From Synechococcus sp. HK01-R (GTDB lineage: Bacteria; Cyanobacteriota; Cyanobacteriia; PCC-6307; Cyanobiaceae), in contig NZ_CP059059.1 of assembly GCF_014217855.1 (NCBI RefSeq), positions 372,001 through 436,000 of the forward strand: 64,000 nucleotides of DNA, given 5' to 3'. Shown here in pieces: positions 56,609 through 64,000 of this stretch. The stretch's first letter is position 1, and each line of letters begins with the position of its first letter. The notes beneath the pieces were generated by a model that did not search any database, was not told where the DNA came from, and saw nothing but the letters and a program-made list of their open reading frames with translations. The position numbers and the translations under genes were made by a program.

Positions 56609-56750
56609 GCGGAGATCCGATCGCTCTGGGAATCGACAGCAAGGAACAGCTGGCCAAAGAGAGCTCAAACAGGGCCGCATAGTCCTCGCAGGCCTCCCTG
56701 CTCACGCCCATGAAACGGAGGATGCCATCGCTGTCGTAAAGGCCATACAT
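56565..56750 (-). CDS. Small hypothetical protein, 61 aa
   Basis: MYGLYDSDGILRFMGVSREACEDYAALFELS opens a compact, protein-like sequence that resembles small picocyanobacterial proteins I have seen, though I cannot name the family. The last ~20 residues (RTRRAHRPTGSSS) lie antisense to pedR and look less protein-like, with a 44-base overlap. It is upstream of nothing on its own strand and may be the tail of the nadK/CYTH transcript. The call rests on N-terminal composition and a G-rich run before the ATG. Confidence 0.5.
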   Translation of the reverse strand: MYGLYDSDGILRFMGVSREACEDYAALFELSLASCSLLSIPRAIGSPLRTRRAHRPTGSSS

Positions 56751-56814
56751 GGCGACCCCCCAGAAGATCCCGTTGCTGAGTGAACCGACGAAGCCGGAGA
56801 CCCATCAACAGAAT

Positions 56815-57330
56815 CTAAAGCAAATCGAAAGACTCTTTCCACTCCCGGGGCCAACGGGACAAAGGGCAATGGGCCAAGGCGGCATTGCTCCAGCGGTCAT
56901 CACCCGTAATTTCGCGCCCACACCACTCCGGCACCCGGATCGGCACATCGGCTGCGGGAAGCTCCACCTCAGCCAGCACTAAAGGAGCGTTGTCAGCCTC
57001 AAACACATCCACCACCCAGTCACCGCCTGGACAATCGAGGCTGAAGCGGGTCTTGGTGAGCCGCTGGGGGGCGAGCTGCCAGAGCGCCTCTCCGTCCTCC
57101 ACCGGAATGTCGTATTCGAATTCATGACGGGCGAAACCTGCCGCCGGTGCCTTCAGGGTCAGCCAGGCCCTGTCGGCAAGCCCTGGTTGCTCCCCCCTAA
57201 GCCGCAGGCGAACGGTCAAACCCTCCCGGGAACCAGCGAGATAGCCCTGACGCAGGGGCTGAGGCGGACCAGCGAGGGTTCGCCAGCCCTCAGCAGTCAC
57301 CAAAAAACGCCGTTCAATCTCCAGAGCCAT
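56815..57330 (-). CDS. CYTH-domain triphosphate tunnel protein
   Basis: A 171-residue CYTH domain protein. The N terminus has the ExExR/K signature (LEIERRFLV), followed by RQGYLAGSREGLTVRLRLRG and WLTLKAPAAGFARHEFEYDIP, with the alternating Arg/Lys/Glu strands of triphosphate-tunnel enzymes. Members hydrolyse tripolyphosphate or make cAMP; small bacterial forms are often inorganic triphosphatases. It lies 24 bases after nadK on the same strand. Confidence 0.88.
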   Translation of the reverse strand: MALEIERRFLVTAEGWRTLAGPPQPLRQGYLAGSREGLTVRLRLRGEQPGLADRAWLTLKAPAAGFARHEFEYDIPVEDGEALWQLAPQRLTKTRFSLDCPGGDWVVDVFEADNAPLVLAEVELPAADVPIRVPEWCGREITGDDRWSNAALAHCPLSRWPREWKESFDLL

Positions 57331-57354
57331 GACCGTGAATCGATGGGGGCCTCG

Positions 57355-58308
57355 TCAGTTGGGGGACGGAGCGCTGTCCACCAGACTGCCGGCCCAGTGA
57401 AGCTTGTAGGCCAGGGTGCGGTAGTAGGAGGGGCGCTGCTCCAGCTGCACCATCAAGGCATGGTGGGGAGCCCGCTGAATCACGCAGCACTCGCCAGGTT
57501 CCAGCACCGTGCCACTGGCACCGTCCTTCCAGAGCTTCACCTGACGGCTTCCATCACCCAGGGGCCAGATCACAAGCCTGGAACGCGGTGGCACCACGAC
57601 GGGGCGACTCGAAAGGCTCATGGGGCAAATCGGGCTGACGATGATGGCATCGATGCCGGGATGAAGGATTGGCCCTCCCGTCGCCATCGCGTAGCCAGTG
57701 GAGCCGGTCGGGGTGGCCAGGATCAGACCATCGCCGCGGATCTGATCGACCACCTCCCCATCGATCTCCAGTTCGAGGGTGCAGGTGGGAGCGATTTCAT
57801 CGCGATAGGGGCGGAGATACAGATCGTTCAGCGCCCAGTGAACCTCTGGCGAATCACCGCCATTGGACTGATCACGCCCGGATGACGTGCCCACGGGGCA
57901 ATTGAGATCAGGGCGACGATTGATCGTGGCCTGCAGCATCATGCGACGCTCCATGGCGAAACGATCTTCCAGAAGCCGCTGCCAGAGCTCCTGACCACCC
58001 AGCAGGCTGGCCTCGTGGGTGAGGAAGCCGAGATGACCGCCCACGTTGAAGCAGAGGATCGGCACATTCAGCACCGCCAGGTGGCGTGCTGCACCCAGCA
58101 CAGTGCCGTCACCACCAAGCACCACGGCTAAATCCGGCAGCTCAGGCTCGGACGCGAGCAAACCCGGAAATGGATCTGCACTCAGACCACTCATGGCCAG
58201 GCTGACCTTGGCCCCCAGTGACTCCAGTTCAGAGGCACACTTGCGTGCTTCACGCAAGGCGATGGGGCTGTCAGCCCGATAGATCAACCAGACCCGATCG
58301 AGGCGCAT
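57355..58308 (-). CDS. nadK: NAD kinase
   Basis: A 317-residue protein with [19 protein letters not shown] (the GGDG motif), [13 protein letters not shown], the second conserved block [22 protein letters not shown] and [14 protein letters not shown]. It phosphorylates NAD to NADP, the electron acceptor of photosynthesis. There is an Asn/Gly/Ser-rich insert around residue 140. It is located 18 bases after ndhE on the same strand, so it may be co-transcribed with NDH-1 genes. Confidence 0.92.
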   Translation of the reverse strand: MRLDRVWLIYRADSPIALREARKCASELESLGAKVSLAMSGLSADPFPGLLASEPELPDLAVVLGGDGTVLGAARHLAVLNVPILCFNVGGHLGFLTHEASLLGGQELWQRLLEDRFAMERRMMLQATINRRPDLNCPVGTSSGRDQSNGGDSPEVHWALNDLYLRPYRDEIAPTCTLELEIDGEVVDQIRGDGLILATPTGSTGYAMATGGPILHPGIDAIIVSPICPMSLSSRPVVVPPRSRLVIWPLGDGSRQVKLWKDGASGTVLEPGECCVIQRAPHHALMVQLEQRPSYYRTLAYKLHWAGSLVDSAPSPN

Positions 58309-58326
58309 GAAACAGTGGCGCCGGGG

Positions 58327-58656
58327 TCACCAGCGCAGCAGGTTGAAACGTTCCATATCCACTGTGACCCTGTTCCGATAAAGCGACAGCAAGATCGCCA
58401 GACCAACGGCAGCTTCCGCCGCTGCCACCGTGATCACAAACACCGCAAACACCTGACCGCGAATCAGATCGCCATCCACATAGGACGAGAAGGCCATCAG
58501 GTTGATGTTGACTGCGTTGAGCATCAGCTCAATGCTCATCAGCACCCGAACGGCATTGCGGCTATTGATCAGGCCCCAAACACCAGTGCAGAACAGAACA
58601 GCTGCCAGCAGCAGAAAGGCCTCGAGGGGAACGGAACCGCTGAGCAGATCAGACAT
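58327..58656 (-). CDS. ndhE: NDH-1 subunit 4L (NuoK-like)
   Basis: A 109-residue protein with three helices and the Glu in helix 2 ([22 protein letters not shown]) that is required for proton transfer. [20 protein letters not shown] carries the second conserved Glu. It is part of the membrane arm of NDH-1. It is in the ndhA-ndhI-ndhG-ndhE order, 48 bases after ndhG. Confidence 0.97.
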   Translation of the reverse strand: MSDLLSGSVPLEAFLLLAAVLFCTGVWGLINSRNAVRVLMSIELMLNAVNINLMAFSSYVDGDLIRGQVFAVFVITVAAAEAAVGLAILLSLYRNRVTVDMERFNLLRW

Positions 58657-58704
58657 GGGAGGGAGTAAGAAAAAACGGTGCGACCGGAACAGTGATCAAC
58701 GCAA

Positions 58705-59307
58705 TCAGGAGGGGCCCTGATCGACCAGAAGTGGTGTCCGCGCCTTTTCGATCAGGCCTTGATCGGCCTCCTCGCCCGTGCCGAGATCCGTGGCCTGAAC
58801 ATCCCGACGTGCGAGCACAATCGCTCCAATCATCGCCATCAGGAGGAGAACGGAGGCGAGCTCAAAGGGCAGTAAATAGTCGGTGAAGAGATGCTCACCG
58901 ATCCGCTCAGTGGCTGCCTCGCCAATGGCCGCCGGGCCAGGAGTGGCCCATGGGGTGGTGACCACCACACGAACCAGCAAGGCAAAAAGGCCGGCACAGA
59001 CCCCACCTGAGAGCAGGCGCCGCGTTGACAACCCTGGAACTGGAGCGAGGTCTTCCCGTTTGTTCACGAGCATGATCGCGAACAGGATCAGCACGTTCAC
59101 AGCACCCACGTAAACAAGCACCTGGGCTGCCGCCACAAAGCTTGCATTGAGAAGGAGATAGAGGCCGGCGACCGCCAGAAACACCCCGCCGAGCAGAAAC
59201 GCGGAGTACACGATGTTGCTCAGCAACACCACACCGAGGGCGCCAAGCACCACCACGGCCCCAAGAACAACAAAGCAAATCAGCTGGGTGGATGCCGCGA
59301 TCGTCAT
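58705..59307 (-). CDS. ndhG: NDH-1 subunit 6 (NuoJ-like)
   Basis: A 200-residue protein with five helices. It has [55 protein letters not shown], the NuoJ signature. It overlaps ndhI by four bases (ATGA). The C-terminal polar tail ([17 protein letters not shown]) is typical of cyanobacterial NdhG. Confidence 0.97.
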   Translation of the reverse strand: MTIAASTQLICFVVLGAVVVLGALGVVLLSNIVYSAFLLGGVFLAVAGLYLLLNASFVAAAQVLVYVGAVNVLILFAIMLVNKREDLAPVPGLSTRRLLSGGVCAGLFALLVRVVVTTPWATPGPAAIGEAATERIGEHLFTDYLLPFELASVLLLMAMIGAIVLARRDVQATDLGTGEEADQGLIEKARTPLLVDQGPS

Positions 59308-59960
59308 TCGGCGCTCTCCTCCTTCGCGGGGGCAGACCCTGAGGATTCTCCCCCATCCCCTGCTCCTGAACCAGGATTGCTGGAGAGAGAAGCCAGGATC
59401 TGCTCAGGGAGCTGACCGGCTCGGGGTTGATCGGCAGGCACTCCGTGGGGATCCATGGCACCGGCAGGGAGATACCCCAGCTCTCGCAGGGGCTGAACGG
59501 AAGGATCGGTGGTGACGCTGGTGGGCAGGCGTCCGAGGGCCACGTTGTCGAAATTCAGGCTGTGACGATCAAAAGCTGCGAGCTCGTACTCCTCCGTCAT
59601 CGACAGGCAGTTGGTGGGGCAGTACTCCACGCAGTTGCCACAGAAAATGCAAACCCCGAAATCGATCGAGTAGTTGCGCAGCTCTTTCTTCTTGGTCTCC
59701 TTGTTCATCACCCAGTCAACGACTGGGAGATTGATCGGACAGACCCGCACACACACCTCACAGGCGATGCATTTATCGAACTCGTAATGGATGCGGCCGC
59801 GGTAACGCTCCGACGGGATCAATTTCTCGTAGGGGTACTGGACCGTGACCGGTCTCCGCTTCATGTGGTCAAAAGTGACCGCCAAGCCCTGGGTGAGATT
59901 GCGGGCTGCATCCACCGCATCCCGGGTGTACTCGCCAACCTGCTTGAGAAATCCGAACAT
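59304..59960 (-). CDS. ndhI: NDH-1 subunit I (NuoI-like, two 4Fe-4S)
   Basis: A 218-residue protein with two ferredoxin-type motifs: [12 protein letters not shown] and [12 protein letters not shown]. It carries electrons to N2 and quinone. The C-terminal ~40 residues are a low-complexity Ser/Gly/Pro/Glu tail ([22 protein letters not shown]). Its TGA overlaps the ndhG ATG. Confidence 0.97.
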   Translation of the reverse strand: MFGFLKQVGEYTRDAVDAARNLTQGLAVTFDHMKRRPVTVQYPYEKLIPSERYRGRIHYEFDKCIACEVCVRVCPINLPVVDWVMNKETKKKELRNYSIDFGVCIFCGNCVEYCPTNCLSMTEEYELAAFDRHSLNFDNVALGRLPTSVTTDPSVQPLRELGYLPAGAMDPHGVPADQPRAGQLPEQILASLSSNPGSGAGDGGESSGSAPAKEESAE

Positions 59961-60028
59961 GGCCAGGGTGCCGTCAGAGGGTCATGATGCCGCGTCCAGC
60001 GGCGTGTTGTCTGAGATGAGGGAGCGGC

Positions 60029-61189
60029 TCAACCACCGAAAGCAACGGGGAACGCCAGCTTGAGAGCAGCCGTGACCAGGAGATTCACCAGGGAAAGGGG
60101 AAGCAGGAACTTCCAGCCCAGGTCGAGCAACTGGTCAATGCGCACCCGCGGAGTGGTCCAGCGCAGGAGAATGGCCAGGAACACAAGCAGATAGGCCTTG
60201 AGCACGGTCATGACGATGCCCACCGTGCCGGTGATCACTTGGACCAAAGGAGCATCAACCGACTGGCCGAGCCAGCCAGCCAGCCATTCGACCGGAATCG
60301 GGAAACCCCAACCACCCAGGTAGAGCACCGAAACCAACAGGGCCGAGAGCACGAGATTGATGTAGCTGCCCAGATAGAAGAGGGCAAATTTCATGCCCGC
60401 ATATTCGGTCTGGTAGCCGGCCACCAGCTCCTCTTCGGCCTCCGGAAGGTCGAAGGGAAGACGCTCGCATTCGGCCAGGGCACAGATCCAGAAGATCAGA
60501 AAGCCAACGGGCTGACGCCAAACATTCCAGCTCAGAAGACCAGCTCCTGTCTGCTGGTCAACAATGTCGATGGTGCTGAGTGAGTTGCTCATCATCACCA
60601 CCGCCAACACCGCCAGGGCGAGGGGAATCTCATAGCTGATCGACTGAGCAGCGGCCCTCAGACCGCCAAGCAGGGAATATTTGTTGTTGGACGCGTAGCC
60701 GCTCATCAGCAAACCGATCGGCTGCACGCTGCTCAAGGAGATCCAGAGAAAGATGCCGATGCCCACATTGCTGATCAGCAGGTTCTGACCGAAGGGCACG
60801 ATCAGCCAGGAGAGAATGACCGGAACCACCACCAGCACAGGGCCAAGGGTGAAAAGCAGCCCATCGGCTCGGGCGGGAATGATGTCTTCCTTGACGAGAA
60901 GCTTCAGGCCATCAGCAAGGGGCTGAAGCACGCCGAGGGCTCCGGCGTACTCAGGACCGATCCGTTGCTGGACGGCGGCGGAGATCTTGCGCTCGAGCCA
61001 CACGGTCACCAGCACGCCCACCACTGCAGCCACCAACACCAGCAGCATCGGCAGCGGCAACCAGAGCAGATGGGCGGCCTGCGGAGACAGGCCCAGACCC
61101 TGGAGTGTCTGACTGAAGCTGACCTCCAGATCCAGGCCCGGGCTCACCAGGGCCGGCGCAGTGGTGGCGAGAGGGATCACCATGTTCAT
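60029..61189 (-). CDS. ndhA: NDH-1 subunit 1 (NuoH-like)
   Basis: A 386-residue membrane subunit with about eight helices and the quinone-channel features [61 protein letters not shown] and [24 protein letters not shown]. There is an in-frame ATG at 61183 as a second start. It sits 18 bases downstream of gltA and 68 bases upstream of ndhI. Confidence 0.97.
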   Translation of the reverse strand: MNMVIPLATTAPALVSPGLDLEVSFSQTLQGLGLSPQAAHLLWLPLPMLLVLVAAVVGVLVTVWLERKISAAVQQRIGPEYAGALGVLQPLADGLKLLVKEDIIPARADGLLFTLGPVLVVVPVILSWLIVPFGQNLLISNVGIGIFLWISLSSVQPIGLLMSGYASNNKYSLLGGLRAAAQSISYEIPLALAVLAVVMMSNSLSTIDIVDQQTGAGLLSWNVWRQPVGFLIFWICALAECERLPFDLPEAEEELVAGYQTEYAGMKFALFYLGSYINLVLSALLVSVLYLGGWGFPIPVEWLAGWLGQSVDAPLVQVITGTVGIVMTVLKAYLLVFLAILLRWTTPRVRIDQLLDLGWKFLLPLSLVNLLVTAALKLAFPVAFGG

Positions 61190-61207
61190 GGGTGAGTTGC
61201 CAGCAAC

Positions 61208-62404
61208 TTAGGCGCCCGCAGCCGGAACACGACCTTCAGCGGGAAGCCACTGGCGGAGCGGCTGGCCCGTATAGATCTGTGAGGGACGGAAAATCCTGTT
61301 GGCGCCAAGCTGCTCGCGCCAGTGAGCGAGCCAACCGGCCACGCGGGCAATCGCAAAGACCGGCGTGAACAGATCGCGAGGAATCCCAAGCTTGCGGTAA
61401 ACGAGCCCGGAATAGAAATCGACATTCGGATAAATCCCCTTGGGGCCGAGACGGCTCTCTGCAGCCGCCTCCAGCGCACGCGCCACGTTGTAGAGCTCAT
61501 CGTGACCGAATCGCGCAAACATCTCCTCCGCCAGGCCTTGAAGGATCACAGCGCGGGGATCCTTGACCCGGTATTCGCGGTGTCCAAATCCCATCACCTT
61601 GCGCTTCTTGGCAATGGCCGCGTCGAGATAGGTCGCCGCCTGATCGGGCGTTCCGATCTCCTCGAGCATGGCGAGCACATCTTCGTTCGCTCCCCCATGG
61701 AGGGGACCGGCCAGTGTGCCGACGGCCGAGGCAACCACGGCATAGGGGTCAGTGAGAGTGCTGGCCGTCACCCGAGCGCTGAAGGTGCTGGCGTTGAGGC
61801 TGTGCTCGGCGTGGAGCATCAGGCAGCGGTCAAAGATCCGTGCTGCAAGCGGGTCCGGCTCCCGTTCAGTGAGCATGTAGAGGAAGTTCGCCGAGTAGGC
61901 GAGGTCATCCCGGGGCTGGATCGGATCCTGGCCCTTCCGGATGAGCTGGAAGGCGGCCACCATCGTGGGAATTTTGGCGATCAGCCGCACCACCGCGTCG
62001 TAGATGTATTGCGGGTCATCGATGGCCCGACGTGAATAAAACAACCCCAGAGAGGCGGCACTGCTCTGCAGCGCATCCATCGGGTGGCCACTGGCGGGGA
62101 AGCACTTCATCATGTCGCGCACACGGAAGCTGACGCGCCGGTGCATCTGCACCTCTTCCTCGAAGTCGCGCAACTGCTGACTGGTGGGCAACTCTCCCCA
62201 GATCAGGAGGTAGGTGGTTTCCAAGAACGTGCTCTTCACCGCCAACTCCTCGAGGGCGTATCCCCGGTAGGAGAGGCGACCGCGCTGACCATCGATATCG
62301 CAGATGGCCGACTGGGTGGCAGGCACACCCTCCAGGCCTGGACGGAACACGATGCCCGTCTTGTCGTGACGGATCTCCTCAGCCTGGTTGTGTGCCACCT
62401 CCAC
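61208..62404 (-). CDS. gltA: Citrate synthase
   Basis: A 398-residue GTG-started enzyme. Catalytic elements: HAEHSLNASTFSARVTAST (His), PLHGGANEDVLAMLEE, KVMGFGHREYRVKDPRA (His) and NVDFYSGLVYRKLGIP (Asp). It opens the TCA pathway from oxaloacetate and acetyl-CoA. It belongs to the short (~400-residue) type II-like form. The neighbour ndhA is 18 bases downstream, so it is probably co-transcribed with the NDH genes, a link from carbon to electron flow. Confidence 0.95.
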   Translation of the reverse strand: MEVAHNQAEEIRHDKTGIVFRPGLEGVPATQSAICDIDGQRGRLSYRGYALEELAVKSTFLETTYLLIWGELPTSQQLRDFEEEVQMHRRVSFRVRDMMKCFPASGHPMDALQSSAASLGLFYSRRAIDDPQYIYDAVVRLIAKIPTMVAAFQLIRKGQDPIQPRDDLAYSANFLYMLTEREPDPLAARIFDRCLMLHAEHSLNASTFSARVTASTLTDPYAVVASAVGTLAGPLHGGANEDVLAMLEEIGTPDQAATYLDAAIAKKRKVMGFGHREYRVKDPRAVILQGLAEEMFARFGHDELYNVARALEAAAESRLGPKGIYPNVDFYSGLVYRKLGIPRDLFTPVFAIARVAGWLAHWREQLGANRIFRPSQIYTGQPLRQWLPAEGRVPAAGA

Positions 62405-62422
62405 TCCGCTGCTGAGGGCAAC

Positions 62423-62923
62423 CTAAACCGAGCGGGGGAGAAGAAACCGTGGCCTCAGTAACGCCTCCAGCTGGGCTCCGGACCTGGCGTCAGCCGGCCC
62501 CGCCGGGATATGGAGATGGCAGAACCCGGCCTTACGCAAGCGAATGCTTTGGTCTGGAGCACCGAGAAGCCTTGCTGCAAAGGCACTGAGATCAGGCTCA
62601 TGACCAACGAGGAGGCAACGGCCCTCCAGGCTTGGCAGCAGGGCATCGCAATCACCTCCAGGCATCAACCTCGACTCCAGCTGCAGCTCTGAAGCGAGAC
62701 CAACCTGAAGAGCCAGCTCCGCTGTCTCCCGGGCCCGTCGAAAAGGGCTGCTGAGCAGGCGATCGGCGTTGAAACCCAGACTGCGCAGTCTGCGCACCAC
62801 CGCCAGGGTGCGCTGACGCCCTGGCGGGGTCAGGGCCCGTTCAGGATCATCCCGACCCGCAACGCGCTCCTCGGCAATGCCGTGACGGAGGAGGAATAGA
62901 TCAAGCGAAGCTGAGCCGGGCAC
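62423..62923 (-). CDS. sixA: SixA-like phosphohistidine phosphatase
   Basis: A 166-residue protein from GTG 62923; the open frame runs upstream to 63310, but that part is antisense-like and overlaps the next gene. It has the histidine-phosphatase RHG motif (LDLFLLRHGIAEE) near the start, SSPFRRARETAELA and the second His in LVGHEPDLSAFAARLLG. SixA dephosphorylates phosphohistidine in HPt-type proteins. The start overlaps the DUF3352 gene by 23 bases, and gltA starts 19 bases after the stop. Confidence 0.88.
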   Translation of the reverse strand: MPGSASLDLFLLRHGIAEERVAGRDDPERALTPPGRQRTLAVVRRLRSLGFNADRLLSSPFRRARETAELALQVGLASELQLESRLMPGGDCDALLPSLEGRCLLVGHEPDLSAFAARLLGAPDQSIRLRKAGFCHLHIPAGPADARSGAQLEALLRPRFLLPRSV

Positions 62924-64000
62924 GGAAGCGCAGGGTGTCGCTGGCTTCAGCCTGATCAGTTGCCGCTGGAATGTCAGCAGAAACAGCCTCTCCTGCAGAA
63001 ACAGCCTCTCCCGCGGAAACAGCCATCGCCATGCCATGAACAGCCGGCAACAGGGAGCGACCGGCCACGGCCTGAAGAAGCGTCCAGGGGCGCCACTGCT
63101 GCAGTTGATCCCGAGCCCCCTGCTCAGCAAGGGCAAGCTGCTGCAACGAGGCCCCGTCGGCGGCAAGCGCCTCCAACTGATCGAGGCGTGGTTCAAGGGC
63201 TTTCTGATCCCTCCGCTGATGCAGCGCCTCGAGAGCGTTGCTCCACCAAGCGACTCCCGATTCCGACTCCAGGGCGACGGCGAGCTGGGCCTCGAGTGCC
63301 TCTTTGCCATGGCTGCGCTGCCGCTGCAGTTGCGTCCAGACGTTCAGGGATGCGGACTCACCAGGCAGGTTGGAACGAACCAGTCCCTTCTGTTTCAGCT
63401 GCGCATCCACGGCCTGATCATCAGGACGGCCATCGCGACTGCCTAGAAGCCAGCCATCGTTCAAATGCTCCCAGAGCAATGGGCCCTCATCGAGTTCGGC
63501 AATCACCTCCAGTGCGGGGGAACCGATCCGCTCCAGACGGCTGCGGAGGATGGGGCCCAGCCATTGGTCCAAAGGATCACCGACGTCGCTTTTGAGTAAC
63601 TGGGCTGGTTTCTCCAGCAACGCCAAGGCATCCGCAGGCCCCCCTGAGGCCCGCAGCAGGGGAGCCGAAAGCTCCGCTGCCCCGGAACGCCGGATGACTG
63701 GCGAGCGGAAACGCAAACGGCCCTCCAACTGCAAATCGGCACGCTCGGGAACCAAGGCCGCCACGAGGCCCTCAAGATCCTTTCGCTGGGAGAGTGCCGC
63801 AGGGAAACCAAGCCAGGTTTCCATGGCCGCCGGACTGGCCGTCAACAAGGCGACACCATGGCCCAGCTGCCGCAGCTGTCGGCTGAGCTCCTGATCACCG
63901 AGCTGATGGAGTTCATCAAGCTGGGATCCATCAAGGGCCTGCTCCAGCACCCCACGACCTGAGGCCAGAAGGAGCAGGTCATCGTCAATCAGTGCCGTGG
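62901..64000 (-). CDS. DUF3352-like protein, partial (runs off the window)
   Basis: The frame is open from the window edge through 366 codons to a TGA at 62901; the listed GTG at 63950 is internal, because the upstream sequence TALIDDDLLLLASGRG continues the protein. The readable part has GVALLTASPAAMETWLG, DPLDQWLGPILRSRL and an extended helical region. It ends with a Glu/Ala/Val-rich repeat (EAVSAGEAVSA). DUF3352 is the nearest match I can suggest, with limited certainty. The start lies beyond 64000. Confidence 0.65.
   Translation of the reverse strand, partial: TALIDDDLLLLASGRGVLEQALDGSQLDELHQLGDQELSRQLRQLGHGVALLTASPAAMETWLGFPAALSQRKDLEGLVAALVPERADLQLEGRLRFRSPVIRRSGAAELSAPLLRASGGPADALALLEKPAQLLKSDVGDPLDQWLGPILRSRLERIGSPALEVIAELDEGPLLWEHLNDGWLLGSRDGRPDDQAVDAQLKQKGLVRSNLPGESASLNVWTQLQRQRSHGKEALEAQLAVALESESGVAWWSNALEALHQRRDQKALEPRLDQLEALAADGASLQQLALAEQGARDQLQQWRPWTLLQAVAGRSLLPAVHGMAMAVSAGEAVSAGEAVSADIPAATDQAEASDTLRFRARLSFA
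62977..63024. repeat. 18-bp tandem repeat in the DUF3352-like gene
   Basis: The unit GCAGAAACAGCCTCTCCT occurs twice fully and a third time partly (62977-62994, 62995-63012, 63013-63024), giving the repeated residues GEAVSA near the C terminus. Copies differ by one or two bases. Confidence 0.8.

Overview
The window looks like chromosomal DNA of a marine picocyanobacterium, most likely a high-GC marine Synechococcus. The reasons are genes restricted to oxygenic phototrophs (psbD, ycf3, ycf34, ycf33-like DUF751, ndhO/M/F/D/A/I/G/E, rpaA, rpaB, pedR-like, rbcR/ycf30), SLH-type 'som' porins, plant-type carotenoid desaturases (crtB, crtP, crtQ) and very tight gene packing with many ATGA, TGATG and GTGA junctions. 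I see no insertion sequence, prophage, CRISPR array or rRNA. One tRNA (Asn, GTT) is present.

Layout. 1-9.4 kb: DUF751, rbfA, a GH3 hexosaminidase, a GT2-TPR protein and hemD on +; then a lipoprotein, an SRPBCC protein and zeta-carotene desaturase on -; then an A-type Fe-S carrier, a TPR protein, an LpxB-related protein and a small membrane protein on +. 9.3-15.6 kb: an epimerase, a cation/proton antiporter, ndhO, and a minus-strand cysK/DnaJ-like/GT-C unit. 15.7-26.1 kb is the accessory-looking part: two tandem porins sharing a 460-bp block with only three mismatches, then four large membrane proteins (three DUF2079, one GT39/ArnT-like), three of them joined by ATGA overlaps. 26.1-36.3 kb: a psbD without psbC, a UPF0367-like protein, an ABC ATPase, tRNA-Asn, rpaA, a copper ATPase/tmk/holB unit, ycf3, radA and rpaB. 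36.3-43.5 kb: the lipid unit plsX-fabH-fabD-plsC, then a YdcF-like protein, tsaB, ycf34, cca and an RRM protein. 43.6-54 kb: crtB-crtP, ndhM-DUF3172, rbcR, a NnrU/Z-ISO-like protein, ndhF, ndhD, a LapA-domain protein and scpA. 54-64 kb: a sugar nucleotidyltransferase, metF, a pedR-like regulator, then a long minus-strand series (DUF3352, sixA, gltA, ndhA-I-G-E, nadK, CYTH, small ORF).

Functional themes. Eight NDH-1 subunits are spread over four loci. Three certain carotenoid genes plus a candidate 15-cis-zeta-carotene isomerase cover most of phytoene to lycopene. Four transcription factors tied to light, redox or carbon status (RpaA, RpaB, PedR-like, RbcR) lie within about 28 kb. The most interesting part is 15.7-26.1 kb. 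The two porin mRNAs carry an identical ribosome-binding region whose sequence is complementary to the conserved core of the cyanobacterial sRNA Yfr1. The neighbouring GT-C/DUF2079 cluster may be a surface-glycan or lipid-linked-sugar system, and a 17-codon ORF with a very strong Shine-Dalgarno lies inside it. Function calls rest on reading sequence motifs; no database search was run.
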